Positions 22,504 through 30,462 of a stretch of 32,294 nt of DNA are shown one piece after another. The position numbers were made by a program, and so were the translations under genes. The stretch lies in the NCBI GenBank assembly GCA_003517965.1, contig DOZO01000023.1, positions 31,574-63,867 on the forward strand. The letters are read 5' to 3'. The stretch's first letter is position 1; every line of letters begins with the position of its first letter. The DNA is from Desulfobulbaceae bacterium (GTDB lineage Bacteria; Desulfobacterota; Desulfobulbia; Desulfobulbales; Desulfurivibrionaceae). The notes under the pieces are model-generated. The model had not been told where the DNA came from and did no database searches. It saw only the letters and a list, made by a program, of their open reading frames with translations.

Positions 22504-25500
22504 TTAGCGTGTCCCATCTCCGATCAGCGTAAATGGCGCCCAATATACCGGATGTGCCGTCTCCGGATTAGCCAGTAAGGTCAGCTGTGCTTGACGCAGC
22601 ACTTGCGCGCGAGGGGTGGCCGGGTTGGCTGCATAGCCGGTAAAGGTCGCTATGGTCAGCATTTTGGCCGACTCGCTTTCGACCGCCCAATGGGTCAGCA
22701 GTAGGGCGCGCGCTCCGGCATAAAAGAATCCGCGCCCTAATCCGGATATCGCTTCGCTGCTTTGACCATCCGATGCCGCAGTGTTGCAGGCGGACAACAC
22801 TATCCAATCGGCATCGAGATGCAGTCCCAGTACATCTTCCAGCGTCAGCAGCGAATCTTCCATGCCCTTGCCTGCGTAGGCCAGCGCGATGGCTGGCTGA
22901 CCTAAGCCTGGCAGGTCTCCTGGAATCAACCCGTGCGTGGCAAACATCACCACCTGACGTTGTGCCAATTCTTTCGCTTCATTCAAGCGTAGCACGGTAT
23001 TGCGGCTCGCATTCTTGCCGAAATGCAGATCGCGATCTTTGTCGGCGGACAACGCTTTTGCGATGGCCAGCAGTTCATCGCGAGTTTCGGGCAAGGGCGG
23101 TATCGACTGATAGTTGAACCTGGATGCGCCGAGAGAAGCATACGCTTCGATGGTATCTGGCTTGCTTTCTTGACGCTCCGTGGGCAACTTTCTCACCAAA
23201 CCTGATGCTACCTTTAGCCCGCCGCCGAAATCAGGATCACCAAACGCGACCAGTACCTTGCGTGTGCCGAAGCTGCGCGGCATCTGACGCAAGGCAACCC
23301 AGGCGGCCACTGAGGGTGTTGCCGCAGTAGCCAGTTCACGTACCAGCCAGGGGGCCGTGGCTGGCTTCTGGGTATTCGCTGGTCTGGTCAGCAAGGCCGA
23401 AAAGGGCAGGGTGCCAAGAACACCACCGGCGGCGATGGTCCACTGCTCGCGTTTCCCCGCCAGGGAACGTACCGGTCCGACCAAAGTCTTGTAGAGTGCG
23501 TAGGCCGCTTTTGCATCAACGGCGGGCGGGGAGTCCTGAGAGGCGACATCCAGGGTTTTTCGCAGGTTGGCAATCTGGGCGCTAACCTGCTCACGCCCTG
23601 ACTCACTTGAGGCAAAACGTATCCCCGCATCCGTCACTAACCACAGGTAGGTGCGGGAGCGCACCAGAAGTATCGAAAGCATTGCCTCTTGTGGCCCCAG
23701 ATACTTTGCCACCATCTTCGCTTCTGGCGCTGCCGGACGAGCCAGTTGGTCGAATTCTGGAAAGCGTTGGCGGATGCTTGCCAGCAAATCCGCATGTTGC
23801 TTTTCCAAGGTCAGCAGACGGTTGCGCATCTGTGTTACCATCTGCTGATTGCGTCGTTCCGGTGCTTCGTCCATCTGGCGCGCAATATGGTCATAGAGCA
23901 AAACGGTTTCTCGCTGGCCATCCTGCATCTGACGGATCAATTCGCCCAGGCCAGGCATATTGGCCACGGCTCGTATGGCTGCATCGACCACGGCCTGCTG
24001 GACGCTGGAGCCCCGGAGATTGTCGGCAATGCGGAATCCCTCGACGATGGATGCCTCATCACCTTTTTGCATGGCCGGATACAAGGCATCCAGATAGGCT
24101 TCGAAGACCAGCCGTCGATATAACTTGCGCAAGCCGGCGTTTTCTGTTCCGGCCTGCAAGCCTTTTGGTTCCACCATGGCGTGTACGGCAGTCGCGAGCA
24201 TATGTCTGGCGGAATCTTCGGCGGCTATATTCTTTTCGGCCTGCGCTTTTTGCAACAGAGCGGCGGCATACAGGCCGCTCGCTTGGGCTGAGAAATAATG
24301 ATCTGTGCCGTAACGCTCAAGATTGAAATTATTTGATCGTTTTAGCAACGTAAGCGCCTCGGCGATTTCGCCGTTCATGAGACGGACAACACCACGTGGC
24401 TGATTGTCTAAGAGCTTGCGCAGTGAAGGTGATTTTGCGGTCTCGCTCTCTAATGCCGCGACTATCTTCTGCGCCTCGTTCCAGCGCTCCAGGCCGATTG
24501 TGGCAGAAAGAAGCGCAAGGCGCGTCCATACATTTTGGGCATTGATGTCGCTGCTGTTTTCCTCAATGTCGCGCAGGCTGGCGTGGGCAAGCCTTGCCGC
24601 ATCTTTGAATCGGCCCTGGTTGATGCGCAGATGTGCGGCCTGGCGCATCAGGCCACCGTAAAATGGTGCCAGCCGGTTTTCATTACGCAGGTAGTCGATG
24701 GCCTCCCGCAACAGCATTTCCGCCTCGTATATCTTGCCCAGGTCTGTATGGGCTTTGCGTGTGGCGGACACGGCCCCAACATAACTGCCGTACGCGCCCT
24801 GTTGCTGACGCGGTCTAAGGCCTTTTGATACCGAAATTGCTGCCAGCGCGGGCTCTATTGATGCCAGGGCAAAACGCTCGGCTTCCGCAAACTTGCCATC
24901 GAAACGGGCCAGAGCCGAGCGCAGCGTCAGCAATTCAGAACGTCCGCGTTCTACACCGAAATTAACGTGCCTGCCCCTGGATTGACTAAGGTGGTCATTT
25001 AACGCACTTTCCCCTTCATCGGTCAAGGCACGCGCACGTTTGGTTTCGTACTGATCGAGATAATCGCCTGCCAACTGGAATAGCGATCTGGCGCGGTTGA
25101 TCTTATTTGTTGCTGCTACTATTGTTGCTTCGCCGTATTTTAAGGCGAGATCGCGATCTCCGTATTTCCTGTGATGTCCCCAGAGTTGCCATCGGGGTTG
25201 AAACTGCATCTCAGGGGGCATGGCATCAAGCCATTCCTGCGCATTCTTCAGCGCCACCTCGTGCAGGCCGAGTTGTTTGGCAGCCGCTTCGCGGTTCTCG
25301 TAATATTTGTAGAGAGTCTGGAGGGACTCGCCGATGGGCGGCGGAGTATCAATGATCTGTCGCAACTCAGCTTCGTTGCGGACCTTGCGAGTAGCCTCTT
25401 CGATGAAGGAATCGTCTGCTGCGCCGACAATTCCGGCAAATCCGATAATCCAGACCAGCAGAAATTGCTGAAATCGCAAAAAGCCGCGTTTATTACAACG

Positions 25501-25569
25501 GGTATTCGCTGGCAACATGCCGATTTTGTGTTGCGATCCTGTGATCATTTTACTTTTTTGCGAGTGCAT
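22504..25569 (-). CDS. Exported TPR-CHAT family peptidase-like protein
   Basis: A 1021-residue protein with three parts: a signal peptide (basic RCNKRGFLR, hydrophobic core FLLVWIIGFAGIVGA, probable cleavage after Ala50), a long helical TPR-like region (about 60-560), and a C-terminal CHAT domain (about 690-1021), the caspase/separase-related cysteine peptidase fold. The catalytic pair is present: His879 in FATHG and Cys928 in LSACNTA, with the usual GFFYAGARALLLTHW and YWAPFTLIGDG that follow. Activity is therefore plausible; the substrate is unknown. It starts one base after the envC stop (TGA G ATG), so it may be translated by coupling; ATGs at codons 8 and 18 are alternatives. Two 60-base lines I counted are 58 and 60 per cent GC against 40 for one in envC and 50 for one in ftsX, which hints at acquisition. 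Confidence 0.88.
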   Translation of the reverse strand: MHSQKSKMITGSQHKIGMLPANTRCNKRGFLRFQQFLLVWIIGFAGIVGAADDSFIEEATRKVRNEAELRQIIDTPPPIGESLQTLYKYYENREAAAKQLGLHEVALKNAQEWLDAMPPEMQFQPRWQLWGHHRKYGDRDLALKYGEATIVAATNKINRARSLFQLAGDYLDQYETKRARALTDEGESALNDHLSQSRGRHVNFGVERGRSELLTLRSALARFDGKFAEAERFALASIEPALAAISVSKGLRPRQQQGAYGSYVGAVSATRKAHTDLGKIYEAEMLLREAIDYLRNENRLAPFYGGLMRQAAHLRINQGRFKDAARLAHASLRDIEENSSDINAQNVWTRLALLSATIGLERWNEAQKIVAALESETAKSPSLRKLLDNQPRGVVRLMNGEIAEALTLLKRSNNFNLERYGTDHYFSAQASGLYAAALLQKAQAEKNIAAEDSARHMLATAVHAMVEPKGLQAGTENAGLRKLYRRLVFEAYLDALYPAMQKGDEASIVEGFRIADNLRGSSVQQAVVDAAIRAVANMPGLGELIRQMQDGQRETVLLYDHIARQMDEAPERRNQQMVTQMRNRLLTLEKQHADLLASIRQRFPEFDQLARPAAPEAKMVAKYLGPQEAMLSILLVRSRTYLWLVTDAGIRFASSESGREQVSAQIANLRKTLDVASQDSPPAVDAKAAYALYKTLVGPVRSLAGKREQWTIAAGGVLGTLPFSALLTRPANTQKPATAPWLVRELATAATPSVAAWVALRQMPRSFGTRKVLVAFGDPDFGGGLKVASGLVRKLPTERQESKPDTIEAYASLGASRFNYQSIPPLPETRDELLAIAKALSADKDRDLHFGKNASRNTVLRLNEAKELAQRQVVMFATHGLIPGDLPGLGQPAIALAYAGKGMEDSLLTLEDVLGLHLDADWIVLSACNTAASDGQSSEAISGLGRGFFYAGARALLLTHWAVESESAKMLTIATFTGYAANPATPRAQVLRQAQLTLLANPETAHPVYWAPFTLIGDGTR

Positions 25570-25570
25570 C

Positions 25571-26854
25571 TCAGTGAGCTGTTCTCGAGGTTGTCTGGAT
25601 GGTGAGATTGGCGTTGTTTACCCAGTGCAGGGGGTTCTCCGGCGTTGTTCCATGGCGTATCTCGAAATGGAGCCCTTCTTCCAGTAACCCTTCCTGATCG
25701 CTCATTATGCCAATTACCTCACCCCGGGCAACGGTGTCACCTTCTTCCTTTAAAAACTTCGCGACTCGGGAAACAAGGCTGAGATATTGTTGTCCATGGT
25801 CAATGATGAGCAGGTTGCCATAGCCGCGTAGAAATTTGGCGTATATTACCTTGCCGTTATAGATGGCGGTGATTTTTGTGCCTGGTGCGGTCTTGATATC
25901 AATGCCGTTGGCAAAGGTGGTGATGCCGAATTGTTTCTGGGTATTTTTGCCGAATATGGTTGTAACCGTACCTGTTGTTGGTGGCGAGAGACGACCTTTC
26001 TGGGCGGCAAAGCCGGTAGTGTTTGGGCTGAATTTTGAGGTGGGGGCAGGATGGCCTTGCTTATGACGAGCTTCTTTTTGGCGGGCTTTGGCTGCTTCGG
26101 CCTTGAGTTGTTCCAAGGTATCGGTGAGCCTGTCTGCCGCTCCTTCGAGTTCGGTAAGTGCCATTTCGTAAAGTTTTTTTTCGGTTTTCACCTTTTGCAA
26201 CAGACGCATTCTTTCTTCGCGGGTGAAGGCCAGATGCTTTTCTTGTCCCTTGACCTTGACGATAGTTTCAGCAAGGGCTTGTTTTTCCTGGTTTAGGCTG
26301 ATTTGTGTTTGCTCAAGGGTCTTCATCTTTTCCCGATATTGACGAATAACATCCTGGTCACGTTTGAGCAGGATGTCGAAATACTCGCGAAAGGCAAGCA
26401 GATCTGGCAGTTTGCTGGCGGAGAAAAGAACATTCATTGTCCCGACATCACCCATCCGGTAAAAAGAATTAAGCCGTTTTTTGAGATGTTTTTTTGCCTG
26501 TTCTTTGGCTGCTTTTGCCTGGGTAACTTCATCTTGTTTGTCCGCCAAAAGTTGTTCGTGTTTGCTCAGTGCTTTATTGAGGTGGTTTAACTTATTGCCT
26601 TCATTTTGAATATTGCCATTCAGACGATCCAGCTCAGTAAGCAGATAATTTTCCTGTTTACTGGTGGTCTGCACCCGGGATTTCTGATCTTCGATGCCTT
26701 TCTTCAGGCGCTGGATCTTTTTTTGCTCCTCGATGATTTTGGAATTTACGAGGTTGGTTTCCGCTGATAGACAAAGGTGTTGACCGATACATACGGTCAG
26801 AGTCAAAGCCAGGATGCAGACAGGAAGGTATGAGCGGCGAAAAGTGGAAATCAT
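25571..26854 (-). CDS. envC: EnvC-type murein hydrolase activator (degenerate LytM)
   Basis: EnvC bridges FtsEX to periplasmic amidases and activates them during cell separation. The 427-residue protein has an N-terminal signal or anchor segment (YLPVCILALTLTVCIG), a long coiled coil (about 35-265, Lys/Glu/Gln-rich) and a C-terminal LytM (M23) domain (about 300-415). The LytM active site is degenerate: the HxxxD motif reads ANGID (His lost, Asp kept), the middle His in the YxHL position is absent, and HLH is GLH. It should not cut peptidoglycan, as in EnvC of E. coli. It follows ftsX on the same strand after 211 bases occupied by a repeat, and the CHAT gene starts one base after its stop. Confidence 0.92.
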   Translation of the reverse strand: MISTFRRSYLPVCILALTLTVCIGQHLCLSAETNLVNSKIIEEQKKIQRLKKGIEDQKSRVQTTSKQENYLLTELDRLNGNIQNEGNKLNHLNKALSKHEQLLADKQDEVTQAKAAKEQAKKHLKKRLNSFYRMGDVGTMNVLFSASKLPDLLAFREYFDILLKRDQDVIRQYREKMKTLEQTQISLNQEKQALAETIVKVKGQEKHLAFTREERMRLLQKVKTEKKLYEMALTELEGAADRLTDTLEQLKAEAAKARQKEARHKQGHPAPTSKFSPNTTGFAAQKGRLSPPTTGTVTTIFGKNTQKQFGITTFANGIDIKTAPGTKITAIYNGKVIYAKFLRGYGNLLIIDHGQQYLSLVSRVAKFLKEEGDTVARGEVIGIMSDQEGLLEEGLHFEIRHGTTPENPLHWVNNANLTIQTTSRTAH

Positions 26855-26901
26855 GGGTTAAACCGTTATTGTGAAATAATTTGGTTATTGTGTCTGGTCA
26901 A

Positions 26902-27075
26902 AACGGCATAAGGAGCCGTAAATGAATGATTAGGAGCCGTTACGAAATAATCTCTGTTTACTCGACCATTTTGTTTACGGCTCTTTATGCCGTTGAGGTT
27001 ATTCAGATGACGATCTTATTTTGTTACAACGGCTTAGCATTGTGCCGGTTATTCTGTAACAGCTCCTAAATACGG
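26902..27075. repeat. Composite family 2 repeat, copy C, overlapping the ftsX stop
   Basis: A nested structure. An inner palindrome has 21-base arms at 26902-26922 and 26974-26994 (20 of 21 complementary; core AACGGCATAAGGAGCCGTAA). A family 2 arm TTAGGAGCCGTTACGAAAT lies at 26930-26948, and its partner ATTCTGTAACAGCTCCTAA at 27051-27069. The right end (CTCCTAAATACGG) is identical to copy A. The minus-strand stop of ftsX (27066-27068) is inside it. It fills the ftsX-envC gap. Confidence 0.75.
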
Positions 27076-27953
27076 ATAAATCTGCGGATCGAGAAAAGAC
27101 TGGAGATTGTGCACAGTATGATGCCGACCAGCAGGATGGAGGCTGTGATTACAATGGGAAAAAAAGCAAACTCAAAGATTTTTAGAAAGCCTGGGCCGCT
27201 AAAGCGGTTGGTAATCCATTGGTAGAGGGAGTAGAGCGCAGCAAGTCCAATGCTTGAGCCCAAAAATCCCTGCAATACGCCTTCGATCAGAAACGGCAGA
27301 CGGATATAGGCGTTAGAGGCACCCAGCAGCCTGAGAATTTCAAGCTCATTCTGTCTGGAAAGCACGGTGAGGCGAATGGTGTATGAAACGATAAAGGTCA
27401 TGCTGATGATGAGCAAGCCGCCGCTCAATACAACCACGATTCGGAGAAGATTGGTGAAATAGCCAAAACGACGGAGCCAGTCGCTACCAGACTGGACCTT
27501 GGCTACGTTGGGCAGAGTCAGCAGGAAATCGGAAAACTGGCTGATCATGGTGAGGTTATCCAGAGTTTTTAAGGGATATACTTCGATGGAGGGTGGAAGA
27601 AATTCGGGACTCAGATCGTTTAAGACATCTTTCTCCTTGCCCAACTGGGCACTGAGTCGGGCAAAGGCTTCGGTGCGAGAGACAAAAGCTATTTTTTCCA
27701 CTGGCCCGAAGTCGCGGATCTTTTTTTCGAGTCCTGGGCGCATCTGTGCCGTAATATCCTGGTCAAGATAGACAATGAGGCGGATATCGTCGCCAAGCCG
27801 TGCGCTGGCACTGAGCATGTTGGTGTAAATGAGGAAGAAAAAGGCAAATATAAGTACGGAAAGGGTCACGGTCAGCAGAGTCATTATCTGTGTCCCCCAG
27901 GTTTGCCGGAAATTTTTCCCTGCTTGGTATAAGATATTGGCCAGAAACTGCAT
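27066..27953 (-). CDS. ftsX: Cell division protein FtsX
   Basis: FtsX is the membrane half of the FtsEX complex, which transmits ATP use by FtsE across the membrane to EnvC. The 295-residue protein has four membrane segments: one near the N-terminus (about 24-48), then an extracytoplasmic loop (about 50-170) that would contact EnvC, and three at the C-terminal side (LRIVVVLSGGLLIISMTFIV; FLIEGVLQGFLGSSIGLAAL; FFPIVITASILLVGIILCTI). AAGGAG lies nine bases before the ATG. It is 61 bases after ftsE and 211 before envC, one operon on the minus strand. The stop TAG lies in a family 2 repeat. Confidence 0.95.
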   Translation of the reverse strand: MQFLANILYQAGKNFRQTWGTQIMTLLTVTLSVLIFAFFFLIYTNMLSASARLGDDIRLIVYLDQDITAQMRPGLEKKIRDFGPVEKIAFVSRTEAFARLSAQLGKEKDVLNDLSPEFLPPSIEVYPLKTLDNLTMISQFSDFLLTLPNVAKVQSGSDWLRRFGYFTNLLRIVVVLSGGLLIISMTFIVSYTIRLTVLSRQNELEILRLLGASNAYIRLPFLIEGVLQGFLGSSIGLAALYSLYQWITNRFSGPGFLKIFEFAFFPIVITASILLVGIILCTISSLFSIRRFIRI

Positions 27954-27980
27954 CGGCTGATACTCCTTGAAAAAGAGAAT

Positions 27981-28018
27981 GGGTTGTCTTCAATTGCGGC
28001 ATGAAGCTGAATAGTTAC
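27981..28018. repeat. Family 1 repeat, partial, overlapping the ftsE stop
   Basis: Its reverse complement starts GTAACTATTCAGCTTCATG and matches 17524 onward closely for about 25 bases (15 identical, one change, six identical, one change), then decays. The minus-strand TAA stop of ftsE (28015-28017) is the TAA of this motif. It fills most of the ftsE-ftsX gap. Confidence 0.6.
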
Positions 28019-28779
28019 TTTTGCTTTTTGGCTCTCGATATTAAGGATTTGTTATACTTTGAAAAATTGATCTGTTGTGTTGTCTGCTCAGGTTGGGAGG
28101 CAAGTCGCCCGTTACAGAGTGTCAAGATTCGGTGTTCCGTCTTTGCGTAAATAGACGCATCATGAGTGGCGATAACGATGGTCGAATTGTTTTTTTGATT
28201 TAAGTGTTGGAAGAGATTGAGTACCAACTCTGTCGTCTCCTGATCAAGGTTGCCGGTTGGCTCATCGGCTAGCAACAGGCTGGGGCCATTGGCGGCGGCC
28301 CGCGCCAGAGCCACCCGTTGCTGTTCTCCGCGGGATAGTTCTCCCGCAAGTTTGTGCAATTTGTCGGAAAGGTTGAGCAGGGCCAGCAGTTCCTCGATTC
28401 TTGCCCTGATGATCCTGGGGTTTGCGTAAGTCACTTCCATGGCCATGGCAATGTTTTGAAAAACGGTTTGTTTGTCAAGTAGTTTGAAATCCTGATAGGC
28501 AACGCCTATTTTTTGACGCATACGTTGAATGCCGGAGGAACTGAGTCGGGAAAGGTCACGACCTGCCATCTCGATTAGACCGTTAGTGGGCGCTTCAAGG
28601 CAACAAATCAGCTTGATCAGTGTCGTTTTTCCCGCTCCGCTCATACCGGTGAGGAAAATAATTTCACCTATGTCAATTCGCAGGGAAACGCCTTCTAATG
28701 CGGTAACATCAGGCGGATAGATCTTGGTGACGTTCATCATCTCAATCAAAGGTTTTACGGTGTTAGTGTCTCTTGGCAT
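28015..28779 (-). CDS. ftsE: Cell division ATP-binding protein FtsE
   Basis: FtsE is the ABC ATPase that powers FtsX and hence EnvC-dependent amidase activation. The 254-residue protein has Walker A GMSGAGKTT (45-53), Q-loop in AYQDFKLL, signature LSRGEQQR (148-155; the third residue is Arg rather than the common Gly), Walker B with LLLADEPTGNLD, and the His switch in ATHD. The start at 28779 was chosen because AAAGG lies before it and the N-terminus then matches the family; the upstream ATG at 28851 adds 24 residues without a clear ribosome site. It has a longer C-terminal tail than most FtsE (about 25 residues after the core). The last codons and stop lie at a family 1 repeat. Confidence 0.94.
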   Translation of the reverse strand: MPRDTNTVKPLIEMMNVTKIYPPDVTALEGVSLRIDIGEIIFLTGMSGAGKTTLIKLICCLEAPTNGLIEMAGRDLSRLSSSGIQRMRQKIGVAYQDFKLLDKQTVFQNIAMAMEVTYANPRIIRARIEELLALLNLSDKLHKLAGELSRGEQQRVALARAAANGPSLLLADEPTGNLDQETTELVLNLFQHLNQKNNSTIVIATHDASIYAKTEHRILTLCNGRLASQPEQTTQQINFSKYNKSLISRAKKQK

Positions 28780-28898
28780 GTGAAAACCTTTTCCAGGCGG
28801 ACGGATGGTGATGGACTCTGGATGGATGTCAGATTTTAAATAATACAACATTTCGTACAGCTTCTAAGCATTAATAAAATAAAGCATGTGAAAAAAAA

Positions 28899-28928
28899 TT
28901 GACACTTTTTTTGCGAATATTGTATACA
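28899..28928 (+). promoter_or_regulatory. Predicted sigma-70-type promoter of the sigma-54 activator gene
   Basis: TTGACA (28899-28904), 18-base spacer, TATACA (28923-28928), followed by a start about 28935. It leaves a leader of about 50 bases before ATG 28985 and only a few bases before GTG 28943, which supports the later start. Confidence 0.55.
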
Positions 28929-28984
28929 AAAGATCATAAGCTGTGAAATTTATTAAAAGAAAATATGTAATTGATGATGGTGGC

Positions 28985-30367
28985 ATGACGCATAATCCCT
29001 TACTCCTTCTGCTTCTTGATTCTTCTAATCGTTCTTCGGAGCTGGTCAAGGTTCTTCAGAAAAAAGATCTGACTCTGGAAGTGGTTCGTTCCGAGGCTGA
29101 AGCCCGTCGCTGGCTTGAAGAAAACCAGTGCCAGGCGATTTTTCTGGCAGTGTCTTCGCTTCAGTTTCAAGGCTCTTTTCTTGGCGATCTTCAGAATATA
29201 GCTGCCTCTGTGGCGTTTATCGTGGCTGCAAGCGAACCGTCGGTTAATGACGCAGTTATTGCCTTGCAGGCCGGGGCTGTCGATTACCTTGAGATGCCGG
29301 TGAGCGAAAATCGCCTTGACAGCGCCTTGGACAAGGCCGGGGTGAGACGGCGGATTGCGCCGGTCAATCAGCCCCCGGCCAAGATAGAAAAAGGTTGTGC
29401 CGCCATAATCGGTAACAGCAGTGTCATGCGGCAGGTCTTTTCTTTGATCAAGAAAGTCTGTGATGCCGAAACCACCGTGTTGGTTCGTGGTGAATCCGGC
29501 ACCGGGAAAGAGCTTATCGCTCAGGCCCTTCATTACGAAGGAGTTCGTGGCGCCGGCCCTTTTGTGCCGGTTAATTGCGGGGCAATACCAGGAGAATTGC
29601 TGGAGAGTGAACTTTTTGGTCATGAAAAAGGGGCATTTACTCATGCGATTCGGACCCGGCTTGGTCGTTTTGAACTGGCTAACGGGGGTACGGTCTTTCT
29701 TGACGAGATTTCTGAAATGAGTCCTATGCTTCAGGTGAAACTGCTGCGGGTTCTTCAGGAAAAAGAGTTTGAGCGGATTGGCGGAACCAAAACCATCCGT
29801 TCTGATTTCCGGGTGGTTGCTGCGACCAACCGTGATCTTGAGCAGGAGGTTCAGGCCGGGCGGTTTCGAGAGGATCTCTATTATCGCTTAAATGTTATCC
29901 CTATCGAGGCCCCGCCCTTGCGTGACAGGCGTCAGGATATTCCTTTGCTGGTCGAGCATTTCGTAGCCAGGTTTAACCGGCTCCGCAAAAAGAAGATCAA
30001 AGGGGTCGCGGAGGAGGTCATGGTCAGGTTTACGTGCTACACCTGGCCAGGCAATGTTCGTGAGCTCGAAAATATGCTGGAACGTATGGTGATTCTTACG
30101 GGCGGTGAGGTACTTTCTGTGGCTGATCTGCCGGAACGTTTGTTGGCGGCTGGAACCATCCCGATCGAGCAAGTTGAGGAACTTCCCGGGCAGGGATTTT
30201 TCCTCAATGAAGTAGTGGCTGATTTTGAAAAACGTTTGATTCTGCAAGCCCTTGAGCAGACGGACTGGGTCAAGAACAGAGCCGCTAAACTTTTAAATGT
30301 GAACCGGACTACTCTTATTGAGAAGATGAAACGATTCAAGTTGATTTCTTCCTCTGCCGAGGCGTAG
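28985..30367 (+). CDS. Sigma-54-dependent activator with degenerate receiver domain
   Basis: An NtrC-type protein of 460 residues: receiver-like domain (1-120), AAA+ domain (about 138-370) and a Fis-type helix-turn-helix (about 420-455, NRAAKLLNVNRTTLIEKMKRF). The AAA+ part has Walker A GESGTGKE (169-176), Walker B TVFLDEI and RFREDLYYRLNV. Two departures from the norm: the receiver lacks the phosphate-accepting Asp (the strand reads AIFLAVSSL) and the conserved Lys is Met104 (YLEMP), so it cannot be controlled by ordinary phosphorylation; and the sigma-54 contact loop GAFTGA is GAFTHA (216-221). The start at 28985 is preferred because the promoter start is at about 28935; GTG 28943 would add 14 residues. 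No histidine kinase is adjacent. The TPR gene follows 95 bases later on the same strand. Confidence 0.93.
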   Translation: MTHNPLLLLLLDSSNRSSELVKVLQKKDLTLEVVRSEAEARRWLEENQCQAIFLAVSSLQFQGSFLGDLQNIAASVAFIVAASEPSVNDAVIALQAGAVDYLEMPVSENRLDSALDKAGVRRRIAPVNQPPAKIEKGCAAIIGNSSVMRQVFSLIKKVCDAETTVLVRGESGTGKELIAQALHYEGVRGAGPFVPVNCGAIPGELLESELFGHEKGAFTHAIRTRLGRFELANGGTVFLDEISEMSPMLQVKLLRVLQEKEFERIGGTKTIRSDFRVVAATNRDLEQEVQAGRFREDLYYRLNVIPIEAPPLRDRRQDIPLLVEHFVARFNRLRKKKIKGVAEEVMVRFTCYTWPGNVRELENMLERMVILTGGEVLSVADLPERLLAAGTIPIEQVEELPGQGFFLNEVVADFEKRLILQALEQTDWVKNRAAKLLNVNRTTLIEKMKRFKLISSSAEA

Positions 30368-30462
30368 AAAGAGGATATGCATCTTTTGTTCCCACAGAGC
30401 ATGGGGGATTAAGATACGTAGTTATGTATTGACTATGCTTCCAAGACTTACGTGAAAAAATC

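Noticed and set aside
23607..24326. A 239-codon plus-strand open frame
   Set aside because: It is antisense to the CHAT protein gene and has no recognisable protein features; the frame is open because of the higher GC content.
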